This document shows, piece by piece, positions 8,458 through 19,217 of a DNA stretch of 64,000 nucleotides. The position numbers and the translations under genes are program-made. Each line of letters opens with the position of its first letter. Within the stretch, counting starts at the first letter, position 1. The DNA is from Vreelandella piezotolerans (lineage in GTDB: Bacteria > Pseudomonadota > Gammaproteobacteria > Pseudomonadales > Halomonadaceae), in contig NZ_CP048602.1 of the NCBI RefSeq assembly GCF_012427705.1, positions 1,240,001-1,304,000 on the forward strand, read 5' to 3'. Below the pieces are notes generated by a model. The model saw only the letters and a list, made by a program, of their open reading frames with translations. It did no database searches and was not told the origin of the DNA.

Positions 8458-9564
8458 ATGACAACCAATTTTTTCAATCCGGTCACGACCCAAACCTGGA
8501 CCAACGGCCGTCACCAGGTGCGCTGCGTCAAGGTGATACAGGAAACGCAGGATGTGCGTACGTTCTGTTTCATGGCCGAGCAGCCGGTGATGTTCTTCTT
8601 CAAGCCCGGTCAGTTCGTCACGCTTGAGCTAGAGATCGACGGCCAGCCCGTCATGCGCTCGTATACGATCTCCAGCTCGCCCTCCATTCCCTATAGTTTT
8701 TCCATCACCGTCAAGCAGGTGCCGGGTGGCAAGGTCTCCAACTGGCTGCACGCCAACCTGAGGGTGGGTGATGAGTTGGTGGTGCACGGGCCGGTCGGTA
8801 ACTTCAACTCCATCGATTTTCCCGCCGAGAAAGTCCTGTTCCTCTCCGGCGGTGTGGGTATCACCCCGCTAATGTCCATGACCCGCTGGCTGTTCGATAC
8901 CAACGCCAGCGTCGACGTCGAGTTCGTACACAGCGCCCGCGCGCCTCGCGATGTCATCTACCATCGCGAGCTGGTGCACATGTTCTCGCGCATTCCTGAA
9001 TTCAAGCTGCACATCATTTGTGAGAACAAAGACGATATCGGTGAAGCCTGGGCCGGTTACCGTGGCTACCTGACCAAGCCGCTGTTCGAACTCATCGTGC
9101 CGGACTTCATGGAGCGAGAGATTTTCTGCTGTGGCCCGACGCCCTACATGAATGCCATCAAGAATATTCTTCGTGCCAACGGCTTCGACATGAACCACTA
9201 CCACGAAGAGTCGTTCGGTGCCACGCCGGTGGAGGTGCGCGAAGAGGTGCTCGAGCTTGCCGAGCAGGCCGAGGTCGCGGCCGAGCAGATCGACACCAGC
9301 GAGCTACACAGTATCGAGTTCGCCAGCTCCGGGAAAAGCGTTCGTATCCAACCCAGTGAGACGGTTCATGAAGCGGCCGCGAAGCTCGGTCTGCACATAC
9401 CCAAGGCGTGCGGTATGGGTATTTGCGGCACCTGTCGGGTGGCGCTCAAGTCCGGTGACGTCGAGATGGAGCATAACGGCGGCATCACCGAGGAGGATGT
9501 CGAAGAGGGTTATATCTTGTCGTGCTGCAGTCGCCCGAAAGGCAACTTGGTGGTCGATTTCTAG
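8458..9564 (+). CDS. gbcB: Glycine betaine monooxygenase, ferredoxin/flavin reductase component
   Basis: The reductase feeds electrons from NAD(P)H to GbcA. Domain order is visible: an FAD-binding barrel with the RSYTISSSP motif, an NAD-binding domain with GGVGITPLMSM and CCGPTPYM, and a C-terminal plant-type [2Fe-2S] ferredoxin domain with CGMGICGTC (C-x4-C-x2-C) and a later Cys in LSCCSRP. The start at 8458 (MTTNFF) has AGAGG five bases upstream; an ATG at 8431 would add nine residues and has a poorer ribosome site. Length (368 residues) is normal for the family. It ends in a strong terminator and is not in one transcript with glyA. Confidence 0.92.
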   Translation: MTTNFFNPVTTQTWTNGRHQVRCVKVIQETQDVRTFCFMAEQPVMFFFKPGQFVTLELEIDGQPVMRSYTISSSPSIPYSFSITVKQVPGGKVSNWLHANLRVGDELVVHGPVGNFNSIDFPAEKVLFLSGGVGITPLMSMTRWLFDTNASVDVEFVHSARAPRDVIYHRELVHMFSRIPEFKLHIICENKDDIGEAWAGYRGYLTKPLFELIVPDFMEREIFCCGPTPYMNAIKNILRANGFDMNHYHEESFGATPVEVREEVLELAEQAEVAAEQIDTSELHSIEFASSGKSVRIQPSETVHEAAAKLGLHIPKACGMGICGTCRVALKSGDVEMEHNGGITEEDVEEGYILSCCSRPKGNLVVDF

Positions 9565-9592
9565 CCATCGCGCGACGCTTTGATGTGCTTCT

Positions 9593-9629
9593 AACGCCCT
9601 GAACGGCTACTGACCGTTCGGGGCGTTTT
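9593..9629 (+). terminator. Rho-independent terminator of gbcB
   Basis: AACGCCC (9593-9599) plus GAACGG (9601-9606) pair with CCGTTC (9614-9619) plus GGGCGTT (9621-9627), giving a long stem with one wobble pair and a T run at its end. Confidence 0.9.
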
Positions 9630-9947
9630 GCTTGTTTTACGAGCCTGGCGATGGCGGGGAGTGGCCGGTAATTGGCGTGTTGGCGACGTTCGAGGTGGGG
9701 ATGCCCACTGCGTAAAAGGCGCTGGACAAGACGATGTGTAGGGGCCGATGCAGCTCGTCTGGCTAAATGCCGAGCATGTCGCAAATGCATCCCCTGGTGA
9801 CGTCGGTAAGCATCTTGGCGGTACCAACCAGCGATAGTATCGCCGTAACAACACGTGATAGCGCTCTAGCCCATGGTGGCCAAAGGCTCATCAGTATTGA
9901 ACGCACTGCATGATAGTGAATAACAAGTGACGAATGAGGAGGCGATG
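9630..9947 (+). promoter_or_regulatory. Leader and promoter region of the glyA-sox operon
   Basis: About 320 bases with no credible gene. It must carry the promoter of glyA-soxBDAG. I see no convincing riboswitch, dyad or repeat. The end holds AGGAGG (9937-9942), which sets the glyA start. Confidence 0.4.
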
Positions 9948-11261
<1,314 letters not shown>

Positions 11262-11308
11262 ATCGGCTTGCCGGCAGGGCCCGGCGCGGCTGAACTAAGG
11301 AGACCACT

Positions 11309-12559
11309 ATGCAACGCTATTCCGGCTTCGGCCTGGTCAAGCACGCGCTGAGCCACCATGAGAACTGGGAGCGCCAATGGCGCAATCCCACGCCCAAGAA
11401 ACAGTACGATGTGATTATCGTCGGTGGCGGCGGCCATGGTTTGGCCACGGCTTACTACTTAGCCAAAGAGTTCGGCGTCAAGAACGTCGCGGTGATCGAA
11501 AAAGGCTGGTTGGGCGGTGGCAATACCGCGCGTAATACCACCATCGTGCGTTCCAACTACTTGTGGGACGAGGCGGCGGCGCTTTACGAACACGCCATGA
11601 AACTGTGGGAAGGGCTCTCCCAGGATCTCAACTACAACGTCATGTTCTCGCAGCGGGGCGTGCTCAACCTGGGGCACACGCTGCAGGACATGCGCGATAT
11701 CCAGCGCCGGGTGAATGCCAACCGCCTCAACGGTATCGACGGTGAAGTATTGGATGCCAAGGGCGTGCAAGCGCTGGTGCCCATCATGGACTGCTCCAAG
11801 AACGCCCGCTATCCGGTCATGGGTGCCTCCTGGCAGCCGCGTGCCGGTGTGGCTCGCCACGATGCCGTGGCCTGGGGCTACGCCCGGGGTGCCGATGCTC
11901 ACGGCGTGGACATCCTTCAGCAGACCGAAGTCACCGGCTTCAAGATCCGTGACGGCAAGATCTACGGCGTGCACACCAATCGTGGTGACATCGAGGCCAA
12001 GACCGTGGGCTGCGTGGCCGCCGGTAACTCCAGCGTGTTGGCCAAGATGGCGGGCTTCAACTTGCCGCTGGAGTCCCATCCGCTGCAGGCGTTGGTCTCC
12101 GAGCCGATCAAGCCGATTCTCGACACCGTCGTGATGTCCAACCACGTCCACGGCTATGTCAGCCAATCCGACAAGGGGGATTTGGTGATCGGTGCGGGTA
12201 TCGACGGCTACAACGGCTACGGCCAGCGCGGCAGCTACCCGACCGTGGAGCATACGCTCCAAGCGATCGTCGAGATGTTCCCGATCTTCTCTCGGGTGCG
12301 CATGAACCGTCAGTGGGGCGGTATCGTGGATACCTGTCCGGACGCCTGCCCGATCATTTCCAAGACGCCGGTCAAAGGCCTCTACTTCAACTGCGGTTGG
12401 GGCACCGGCGGCTTCAAAGCGACCACGGGGTCGGGGCACGTTTTCGCTGCCAGCCTCGCCAAAGGGGAGATGCATCCGATTGCCGAGCCGTTCTCCATGT
12501 TCCGCTTCCACAGCGGTGCACTGATCGACGAACACGGCGCTGCCGGTGTGGCCCACTAG
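11309..12559 (+). CDS. soxB: Sarcosine oxidase, beta subunit
   Basis: The flavoprotein subunit that oxidises sarcosine (N-methylglycine) in the heterotetrameric enzyme. A dinucleotide fold is seen at [18 protein letters not shown] (residues 35-52). His184 in [12 protein letters not shown] lies in the region where family members carry covalently bound FMN. The 416-residue length is normal. AAGGAG precedes the ATG at 11309. The cluster order B-D-A-G is the standard one for heterotetrameric sarcosine oxidase. Confidence 0.96.
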   Translation: MQRYSGFGLVKHALSHHENWERQWRNPTPKKQYDVIIVGGGGHGLATAYYLAKEFGVKNVAVIEKGWLGGGNTARNTTIVRSNYLWDEAAALYEHAMKLWEGLSQDLNYNVMFSQRGVLNLGHTLQDMRDIQRRVNANRLNGIDGEVLDAKGVQALVPIMDCSKNARYPVMGASWQPRAGVARHDAVAWGYARGADAHGVDILQQTEVTGFKIRDGKIYGVHTNRGDIEAKTVGCVAAGNSSVLAKMAGFNLPLESHPLQALVSEPIKPILDTVVMSNHVHGYVSQSDKGDLVIGAGIDGYNGYGQRGSYPTVEHTLQAIVEMFPIFSRVRMNRQWGGIVDTCPDACPIISKTPVKGLYFNCGWGTGGFKATTGSGHVFAASLAKGEMHPIAEPFSMFRFHSGALIDEHGAAGVAH

Positions 12560-12583
12560 GGTTTGTAAGCGAGGAGAATTCGC

Positions 12584-12925
12584 ATGTTCTATATCTATTG
12601 CCCTTACTGCGGCGAACACCGTGAAGAAGAGGAGTTTCACCCCAAGGGTCAGGCGCACATCGAGCGTCCCAAACAGCCCGAGGAGTGCAGCGACGAAGAG
12701 TGGGGAGACTATCTGTTCTTCCGCGACAATCCGCGCGGCGTGCACCACGAAATGTGGGTGCATGCAGTGGGGTGCCGTAAGTTCTTCAACGTCACGCGTC
12801 ACACGGTGAGCTACGAAATTCTCGAGACCTACAAGATGGGTGAGCAGCCGTCGATCACGGCCGAGAGCCAGACAGCGCCTCGCGAAGCGGTCGCGGAGAG
12901 TCGTCCAGAAGGAGTGCGGGCATGA
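12584..12925 (+). CDS. soxD: Sarcosine oxidase, delta subunit
   Basis: The small zinc-binding subunit of the heterotetramer. Cys6 and Cys9 in YCPYCGEH together with His60 and Cys64 in WVHAVGCRKFF form the expected zinc site. At 113 residues it is slightly longer than many homologues because of a C-terminal acidic/alanine tail. Its last four bases overlap the soxA start (ATGA), a sign of translational coupling. Confidence 0.95.
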   Translation: MFYIYCPYCGEHREEEEFHPKGQAHIERPKQPEECSDEEWGDYLFFRDNPRGVHHEMWVHAVGCRKFFNVTRHTVSYEILETYKMGEQPSITAESQTAPREAVAESRPEGVRA

Positions 12926-15900
12926 GCCAGTCCAAGCAACAAGCCTACCGCCTTGACACTGGCGGCCGTATCGATCGCTCACGCACGCTGAGCTTCACCT
13001 TCAATGGCCAGCGTTATCAAGGCCAGGCAGGAGATACCCTGGCGTCAGCCCTGTTGGCCAACGGTGTCGATATCGTCAATCGCAGCTTCAAATACTCACG
13101 GCCCCGCGGCATCGTGGCGGCGGGAGCCGAAGAGCCCAATGCCATCGTGCAGCTAGGCAGCAGCGAAGCGGCCCAGGTGCCTAACGTGCGTGCGACCCAG
13201 CAGGCGCTGTTCGACGGCTTGACCGCCCGCAGCACCAACGGCTGGCCGAACGTGCAGCGCGACATGATGGGGCTGGTGGGCAAGATCGGCGGTCAGTTCA
13301 TGCCGCCCGGCTTCTACTACAAGACTTTCATGGCCCCGGCGTCGATGTGGATGACGTATGAAAAGTACATCCGCAAGGCGGCGGGACTGGGCCGCAGCCC
13401 CCTGGAGAACGATCCGGACAGCTACGACCACCTCCACCAGCACTGCGACGTGCTGGTGGTGGGCGCCGGTGCGGCAGGCCTGTCGGCCGCCCTGGCAGCG
13501 GCACGCAGCGGTGCGCGAGTGATCGTCGCCGACGAGCAAGAGGAAATGGGCGGATCGCTGCTGGATACCCGTGAGATGCTGGCAGGCAACCCCGCCGATC
13601 AGTGGGTCGCCCAGGTACTCGACGAACTGGCGGGCTGTGACAACGTCACGCTGCTCCCGCGCACCACGGCGAACGGCTACCACGACCATAACTTCGTCAC
13701 GCTGCACGAGCGGCGTACCGAGCATCTGGGGGAGACCGCGCCGGTGGTCCACGGCCATCGCCCGGTGCGCTCGCGCATGCATCGCGTACGCGCCGGTCAG
13801 GTCATCTTGGCCACGGGCGCCCATGAGCGGCCGCTGGTCTATGCCGGTAACGACATTCCCGGCAACCTGCTGGCCGGGGCCGTGTCCACCTATATCCGTC
13901 GCTATGGCGTGGTGCCCGGTCGCCGTTTGGTGCTCTCCACCAGCAATGACTACGGCTATCGCGCGGCTCTCGATTGGAAAGAGGCGGGCCATGACGTGGT
14001 AGCGATCGTCGATGCCCGTGAAGCACCGAAGGGCGATTGGATCGACGCTGCTCGCGCCCAGGGTATCAAGATCGTCACCGGCAGTGCCGTGATCGAGGCC
14101 AAAGGCAGCAACCGGGTCACCGCGGCGCGCGTCGCCCCTATCGATATCGACGCGTTCAAGGTGAACGGCGCGGTGCAAGAGCTAGCTTGCGATACCATCG
14201 CCAGCTCCGGCGGGTACAGCCCCGTGATTCACTTGGCGTCTCATACGGGCGCGCGGCCGACCTGGCGTGACGAGATCATCGGTTTCGTGCCGGGGCTCGT
14301 GAAAGGCGTCCAGGCCTGCGGCGGTGCCAACGGCACCTATGCCTTGGGTGACGTGCTCGCGGCGGGCATCGAAGCGGGCATCAAGGCAGCGGCGGCCATG
14401 GGTAAAACCACCCAGGTCGTCAATGCGCCCAGCGTCGAGCCGTTGCAGCAGGGCCAGGCGGTGGCGCTGTTCCAAGTGCCCCACGAGAAAGCGACGACGC
14501 GTGCGCCGAAGCAGTTCGTCGATCTGCAGAACGACGTGACGGCGGCCGGTATCGAGCTGGCGACCCGCGAGGGCTTCGAGTCCATCGAGCATGTCAAGCG
14601 CTACACCGCCATGGGCTTCGGTACCGACCAGGGCAAGCTGGGTAACATCAACGGCATGGCGATTGCGGCCCGCTGCCTGAGACGCTCGATTCCTGAGGTC
14701 GGCACCACGGTCTTCCGTCCCAACTATACCCCGGTGACGTTTGGCGCCATCGTCGGTCGACACTGCCGCGAACTCTTCGATCCTGAGCGCTACACGGCGC
14801 TGCATCAGTGGCACGTCGAGCGCGGCGCCGAATTCGAGGACGTCGGCCAGTGGAAGCGGCCGTGGTACTACCCGCAGAAGGTCAATGGCAAAACCGAAAC
14901 GATGCATGAGGCCGTGGCGCGTGAGTGCCTGGCGGTGCGCGAAAAGGTCGGCATCCTCGACGCCTCGACGCTGGGCAAGATCGACATTCAAGGCCCCGAC
15001 GCCCGTGAGTTTCTGGCGCGGGTCTATACCAACAAATGGGAAAAACTGGCGGTGGGCAAGTGCCGCTACGGCTTGATGTGTAAAGACGACGGGATGGTGA
15101 CCGACGACGGCGTCACGAGCTGTCTGGCCGAGAACCATTTCCTGATGACCACCACGACCGGCGGCGCGGCGGCCATTCTCGAGTGGCTGGAGCTGTGGCA
15201 TCAAACCGAGTGGCCGGAGCTGGACGTCTACTTCACCTCGGTGACCGACCACTGGGCCACGATGACCGTCACCGGTCCCGAGGCGCGCAAGCTGCTCTCC
15301 GAGATCACCGACATCGATCTCGATCGGGACGGCTTCAAGTTCATGGAGTGGCGCTCTGGCAAGGTGGCCGACGTACCGGCGCGGGTATTCCGCATCTCCT
15401 TCACCGGCGAGCTGACCTTCGAGATCAACGTCCAGGCCAACTACGCCATGCACGTATGGCAAACGCTGTTCAAACATGGTGAAAAGTATGGCCTGACGCC
15501 CTACGGCACCGAAACCATGCACGTGCTGCGCGCTGAAAAGGGCTTCATCATCGTGGGGCAGGAGACCGATGGCTCGGTGACGCCAGAAGATCTGGGCATG
15601 CACTGGTGCGTCGGCTACGACAAGCCGTTTTCCTGGATTGGCAAGCGGGCGCTGACGCGTAGCGACACCAAGCGTGAGAATCGTAAGCAGCTGGTGGGGC
15701 TCAGGCCGAAGGATCCCAAGGTCGTCCTCGAAGAGGGGGCGCAGATCGTGTTCGACCCGAACCACGCGATTCCCATGCCCATGGCAGGGCACGTGACCTC
15801 CAGCTACTACAGCCCGACGCTGGGTGCAGGGTTTGCCCTTGCCGTGGTCAAAGGCGGCCTCAAGAAGATGGGAGAGACGGTCTACCTCCCCATGGCCGAT

Positions 15901-15972
15901 GGCCAAACCCATGAAGCCGAAATCGTCAGCTCCGTTTTCTACGACCCGAAGGGAGAGCGCCAGAATGTCTAA
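12922..15972 (+). CDS. soxA: Sarcosine oxidase, alpha subunit
   Basis: The 1016-residue subunit binds NAD and tetrahydrofolate and passes the sarcosine methyl carbon to THF as 5,10-methylene-THF. Domains in order: an N-terminal ferredoxin-like part (about 15-110, with FTFNGQRYQGQAGDTLASAL), a pyridine nucleotide-disulfide oxidoreductase domain with VVGAGAAGLSAALAAARSGA near residue 180, and a C-terminal aminomethyltransferase (GcvT-like) domain from about residue 620, containing TVTGPEARKLLSEI and the FTGELTFEI segment. It overlaps soxD by four bases and soxG by eight. Confidence 0.96.
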   Translation: MSQSKQQAYRLDTGGRIDRSRTLSFTFNGQRYQGQAGDTLASALLANGVDIVNRSFKYSRPRGIVAAGAEEPNAIVQLGSSEAAQVPNVRATQQALFDGLTARSTNGWPNVQRDMMGLVGKIGGQFMPPGFYYKTFMAPASMWMTYEKYIRKAAGLGRSPLENDPDSYDHLHQHCDVLVVGAGAAGLSAALAAARSGARVIVADEQEEMGGSLLDTREMLAGNPADQWVAQVLDELAGCDNVTLLPRTTANGYHDHNFVTLHERRTEHLGETAPVVHGHRPVRSRMHRVRAGQVILATGAHERPLVYAGNDIPGNLLAGAVSTYIRRYGVVPGRRLVLSTSNDYGYRAALDWKEAGHDVVAIVDAREAPKGDWIDAARAQGIKIVTGSAVIEAKGSNRVTAARVAPIDIDAFKVNGAVQELACDTIASSGGYSPVIHLASHTGARPTWRDEIIGFVPGLVKGVQACGGANGTYALGDVLAAGIEAGIKAAAAMGKTTQVVNAPSVEPLQQGQAVALFQVPHEKATTRAPKQFVDLQNDVTAAGIELATREGFESIEHVKRYTAMGFGTDQGKLGNINGMAIAARCLRRSIPEVGTTVFRPNYTPVTFGAIVGRHCRELFDPERYTALHQWHVERGAEFEDVGQWKRPWYYPQKVNGKTETMHEAVARECLAVREKVGILDASTLGKIDIQGPDAREFLARVYTNKWEKLAVGKCRYGLMCKDDGMVTDDGVTSCLAENHFLMTTTTGGAAAILEWLELWHQTEWPELDVYFTSVTDHWATMTVTGPEARKLLSEITDIDLDRDGFKFMEWRSGKVADVPARVFRISFTGELTFEINVQANYAMHVWQTLFKHGEKYGLTPYGTETMHVLRAEKGFIIVGQETDGSVTPEDLGMHWCVGYDKPFSWIGKRALTRSDTKRENRKQLVGLRPKDPKVVLEEGAQIVFDPNHAIPMPMAGHVTSSYYSPTLGAGFALAVVKGGLKKMGETVYLPMADGQTHEAEIVSSVFYDPKGERQNV

Positions 15973-16597
15973 TGCGGCCACTTTTGACACCCGTACCGAT
16001 ACCGCTGTTCCAGTGGAGTCACCGCTCGCCTACAGCTACCGGCGCAGCGGCGCCCCACGGGGCAGCAGTTATCGGCTGAAAATACGCGAACGTGCAATGC
16101 TCGGCCATCTGGTGCTGCGGGGAGGTGCCATCGTGCTCGACGAAGCGGTGCGCGACGTGCTAGGCATTGGCTTGCCGGGGCGCCCGCAGGCGCTAGTGCA
16201 CGATGCCAGCGGCGAGCGCTCCATTCAGTGGCTCTCCCCGGACGAGTGGCTGGTGATCGTGCCCGGTGGCGAGGAGTATCCGCTGGAAACCAAGCTGCGC
16301 GAGCGTCTGGCTGATGCGCACTTCGCCATCAGCGACGTCAGCGGCGGGCAGACCCTGCTCGAACTCACCGGCGAGGCGGCCCGAGAGCTGTTGATGAAAA
16401 CGGTGGTCTACGACGTCCATCCCAGCCATTTTCCTGTCGGCAAGGGGGTGACGACCGTCTTCGCCAAGGCGACCGTCAATCTACGTCGCCCCAGTGAAGA
16501 GTGCTGGGAGCTCGTGATACGCCGTAGCTTCGCCGACTACTCTTATCGCTGGTTGCTGGATGCAGCCGCCGAGTATGGCGTTCACGTAGAACAATGA
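15965..16597 (+). CDS. soxG: Sarcosine oxidase, gamma subunit
   Basis: The fourth subunit of the heterotetramer, related to the GcvT fold. The ATG at 15965 overlaps the end of soxA by eight bases and has GGGAGAG upstream, so it is preferred over the much longer in-frame extension to 15824, which lies wholly inside soxA. The resulting 210-residue protein contains LSPDEWLVIVPGGEE and SDVSGGQTLLELTGEAARELL, both typical of the family. It ends 59 bases before purU. Confidence 0.93.
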   Translation: MSNAATFDTRTDTAVPVESPLAYSYRRSGAPRGSSYRLKIRERAMLGHLVLRGGAIVLDEAVRDVLGIGLPGRPQALVHDASGERSIQWLSPDEWLVIVPGGEEYPLETKLRERLADAHFAISDVSGGQTLLELTGEAARELLMKTVVYDVHPSHFPVGKGVTTVFAKATVNLRRPSEECWELVIRRSFADYSYRWLLDAAAEYGVHVEQ

Positions 16598-16656
16598 GCG
16601 GACCCGCCGGAACGGCGTTCCGGCGGTGATCGTCTGCCCTCATCGAGAGACACATT

Positions 16657-17523
16657 ATGAGCCGAATGAGCGATACCTGGATTCTTGCCGCCCAGTGCCC
16701 GAGCCGTTTGGGAACGGTCGACGTCGTGACGCGCTTTTTGAAAGAGCAGCAGTGCTACATCACCGAGTTGAACTCGTTCGATGATCGGTTGGGTGGACGC
16801 TTCTTCATTCGCGCCGAGTTTCGTCCGGAGTGCGATACGTTCGACGAAGCGCGCTTCGACGCTGATTTTCTGGCCAGGGCGCGGGAGTTCGACATGCAGT
16901 TCGAACTGACCGCGCCGGGCAAGCGCACCGGGGCCGTGATCATGGTCTCCAAGGCCGATCACTGCCTGAACGACCTGCTCTATCGCTATCGCACGGGGCA
17001 GCTGGCGCTGGACATCAAAGCCGTGGTCTCCAACCATCCGGACCTGGAGCCACTGGCGGCGTGGCACGGTTTGCCTTACTACTATCTGCCGATCACCCCC
17101 GAAACGAAGCTGCAGCAGGAAGCCCAGGTACGCGACATCATCGCCGAGACCGACGCCGAGCTGGTGGTGCTGGCCCGCTACATGCAAGTGCTGTCTCCTT
17201 CCATGTGCGAGTTGCTGGCGGGACGCGCTATCAATATCCATCACTCGCTGCTGCCCGGCTTCAAAGGGGCCAAACCCTACCACCAGGCCTATGAAAAAGG
17301 GGTCAAGCTGGTGGGTGCCACGGCGCACTATATCAACAACGACCTCGACGAGGGCCCGATCATCGCCCAAGGGGTCGAGTCGGTCGATCATACGCACTAT
17401 CCCGAAGACCTGGTGGCCAAGGGGCGTGATATCGAGTGTTTGACCCTGGCAAGGGCGATTAGCTACCACTTGGAGCGCCGCGTGTTTTTCTACTCGGGTC
17501 GCACGGTGGTGTTCGGTAACTGA
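16657..17523 (+). CDS. purU: Formyltetrahydrofolate deformylase
   Basis: Hydrolyses 10-formyl-THF to formate and THF. An N-terminal ACT domain (about 8-85) precedes a formyltransferase-type catalytic domain; the conserved NIHHSLLPGFKGAKPYHQAY and the Asp of NNDLDEGPI hold the active-site Asn, His and Asp. The 288-residue length is normal. Beside sarcosine oxidase its role is to recycle THF loaded with methyl carbon and so keep the demethylation running. The interconverting enzyme FolD is not in the window. Confidence 0.95.
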   Translation: MSRMSDTWILAAQCPSRLGTVDVVTRFLKEQQCYITELNSFDDRLGGRFFIRAEFRPECDTFDEARFDADFLARAREFDMQFELTAPGKRTGAVIMVSKADHCLNDLLYRYRTGQLALDIKAVVSNHPDLEPLAAWHGLPYYYLPITPETKLQQEAQVRDIIAETDAELVVLARYMQVLSPSMCELLAGRAINIHHSLLPGFKGAKPYHQAYEKGVKLVGATAHYINNDLDEGPIIAQGVESVDHTHYPEDLVAKGRDIECLTLARAISYHLERRVFFYSGRTVVFGN

Positions 17524-17529
17524 TACGTT

Positions 17530-17554
17530 GACGGGCGCTCGTCGAGCGCCCGTC
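17530..17554 (+). terminator. Inverted repeat after purU, possible terminator
   Basis: GACGGGCGCTCG (17530-17541) and CGAGCGCCCGTC (17543-17554) form a long GC-rich stem directly after the purU stop codon. No T run follows, so it may stabilise the 3' end or need Rho. Confidence 0.55.
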
Positions 17555-17590
17555 ATGGCTTGCCCATGACACCTTGCCCAACCAAGACAT

Positions 17591-17612
17591 CGAACGGCGC
17601 ACACGCCGTTCG
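17591..17612. promoter_or_regulatory. Second inverted repeat in the purU-sdaA gap
   Basis: CGAACGGCG and CGCCGTTCG flank a CACA centre. It sits midway between the purU hairpin and the sdaA start. It could be an operator or leader hairpin of sdaA, or a second terminator, since GTCGTTTTAACC follows within 20 bases. Confidence 0.4.
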
Positions 17613-17706
17613 ACACCGACCGTCGTTTTAACCATCGTTCGTTCACTCATTCTAGGTATCAGGCACGGCCTGATGTCCTCCCGTGCATAGGTAAAGAGGT
17701 GCTCCA

Positions 17707-19089
17707 ATGCCTATCAGTGTTTTCGACCTCTTTAAGATTGGAGTCGGTCCCTCCAGTTCGCATACCGTCGGGCCCATGCTGGCCGCCTATACGTACGTGA
17801 CCCAGCTAAGAGATCGACAGCTGCTCAACGACGTCGGGCATCTGGACGTACATCTCTACGGATCGCTCTCAGCCACGGGGGTCGGGCACGCGACCGATCA
17901 CGCCATCATCATGGGGTTGCTGGGTGAGAGGCCCGACACGATCGATCCTGCAGTGATCGAGCCGTCGATCGAGCGCTTGAAAGCATCTCGGTCGTTGAGT
18001 CTCGGTCGTCAGAAAGAGGTGCCCTTCGACTGGGACGCGGACATTCATTTCCACGAAGAGAGCCTGCCACATCACCCCAATGCCATGCGGCTGGCCGCGT
18101 ACACGTCGGAAGGCGCGGTGCTCTACGACAATACCTACTACTCGGTGGGGGGCGGCTTCGTCGTGGAGCAGTCCCAGGTAGACAAGCCGCTGGACGACCT
18201 CGATGGCGTCGTGCTGCCCTATAACTTCGATACCGCCGATGAGCTCTTGTCGCTCTGCAAGCATCACGGGCTGCGGGTCAGCCAGCTGATGCTGGAGAAC
18301 GAGAAGGTGTGGCGCAGCGAAGATGAGATCAGAAACGAGCTATGGCGTATCTGGCAAGTGATGTGTGAGTGCATCGACAACGGGCTGACCCACGAAGGCA
18401 TTCTACCGGGCGGCCTAAAAGTGAAGCGTAGGGCAAAGCTGCTCTATCAGCGTCTGCAAACCGCAGAGCAGAACGACTGCCTGATTGCCTCGACCTTCTC
18501 GGCCATGGAGTGGGTGAACATCTTCGCTCTGGCGGTCAACGAGGAGAACGCGGCTGGCGGGCGCATGGTCACGGCGCCTACCAACGGCGCGGCGGGTATC
18601 ATCCCCGCCGTTCTCCACTACTACATGAAGTTCCAGCCCAACGCCTGTGAAAAGCAGGTGGTGGACTTTCTGCTGGCCGCGGGCGCCATCGGCATTCTCT
18701 GCAAGAAGAATGCGTCGATCTCTGGGGCTGAAGTGGGCTGCCAGGGTGAGGTGGGCTCCGCCTGTGCCATGGCGGCCGCTGGCCTGGCCGACGTGATGGG
18801 GGCAACGCCCGAGCAGGTCGAACACGCCGCCGAAATTGGCTTGGAGCACAACTTGGGGCTGACCTGCGATCCCGTCGGCGGGCTGGTGCAAGTCCCCTGT
18901 ATCGAGCGCAATGCGATTGCCACGGTCAAGGCCATCAATGCCGCGCAGATGGCGCTGCGGGGCGATGGCACGCACTTCATCTCGCTGGATAAAGTGATCC
19001 GCACCATGCGTGATACGGGTAAAGACATGCTCGATAAATATAAGGAAACCTCCAAAGGCGGGCTGGCCGTCAATGCCATCGAATGCTGA
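17707..19089 (+). CDS. sdaA: L-serine ammonia-lyase (iron-sulfur type)
   Basis: Deaminates L-serine to pyruvate and ammonia, the last step that brings betaine carbon into central metabolism. The 460-residue single-chain protein starts with [20 protein letters not shown], the signature of the beta domain, and has the alpha domain with cysteines in [20 protein letters not shown] and [10 protein letters not shown] expected to hold a [4Fe-4S] cluster. AAAGAGGTG before the ATG is a usable ribosome site. It follows purU on the same strand with a 183-base gap holding two dyads, so it may be a separate transcript under related control. Confidence 0.96.
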   Translation: MPISVFDLFKIGVGPSSSHTVGPMLAAYTYVTQLRDRQLLNDVGHLDVHLYGSLSATGVGHATDHAIIMGLLGERPDTIDPAVIEPSIERLKASRSLSLGRQKEVPFDWDADIHFHEESLPHHPNAMRLAAYTSEGAVLYDNTYYSVGGGFVVEQSQVDKPLDDLDGVVLPYNFDTADELLSLCKHHGLRVSQLMLENEKVWRSEDEIRNELWRIWQVMCECIDNGLTHEGILPGGLKVKRRAKLLYQRLQTAEQNDCLIASTFSAMEWVNIFALAVNEENAAGGRMVTAPTNGAAGIIPAVLHYYMKFQPNACEKQVVDFLLAAGAIGILCKKNASISGAEVGCQGEVGSACAMAAAGLADVMGATPEQVEHAAEIGLEHNLGLTCDPVGGLVQVPCIERNAIATVKAINAAQMALRGDGTHFISLDKVIRTMRDTGKDMLDKYKETSKGGLAVNAIEC

Positions 19090-19217
19090 TACCGCAAAAG
19101 GCTAGAGAAAGGGTCGGAGAAAGGGCTGGGGAAAGAGCGTTAAAGGCGTCTTGCACAGGCATCGTGGGCATTCGCGACAAAATCCACTAGGATAGGCGCT
19201 TTTTTCCGACAGGGTAG

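Noticed and set aside
9630..9947. A glycine riboswitch ahead of glyA-sox
   Set aside because: The region was read for paired glycine-aptamer-like helices; no consistent fold or conserved core was seen.
11459..12982. A 507-codon minus-strand frame opposite soxB/soxD
   Set aside because: Same reason: composition is that of a mirror frame and the plus-strand genes are certain.
14182..15990. A 602-codon open frame on the minus strand, opposite soxA
   Set aside because: soxA on the plus strand has full family motifs over this stretch. Long antisense frames are common in GC-rich DNA and this one is Arg/His/Leu/Gly-rich with no motif.
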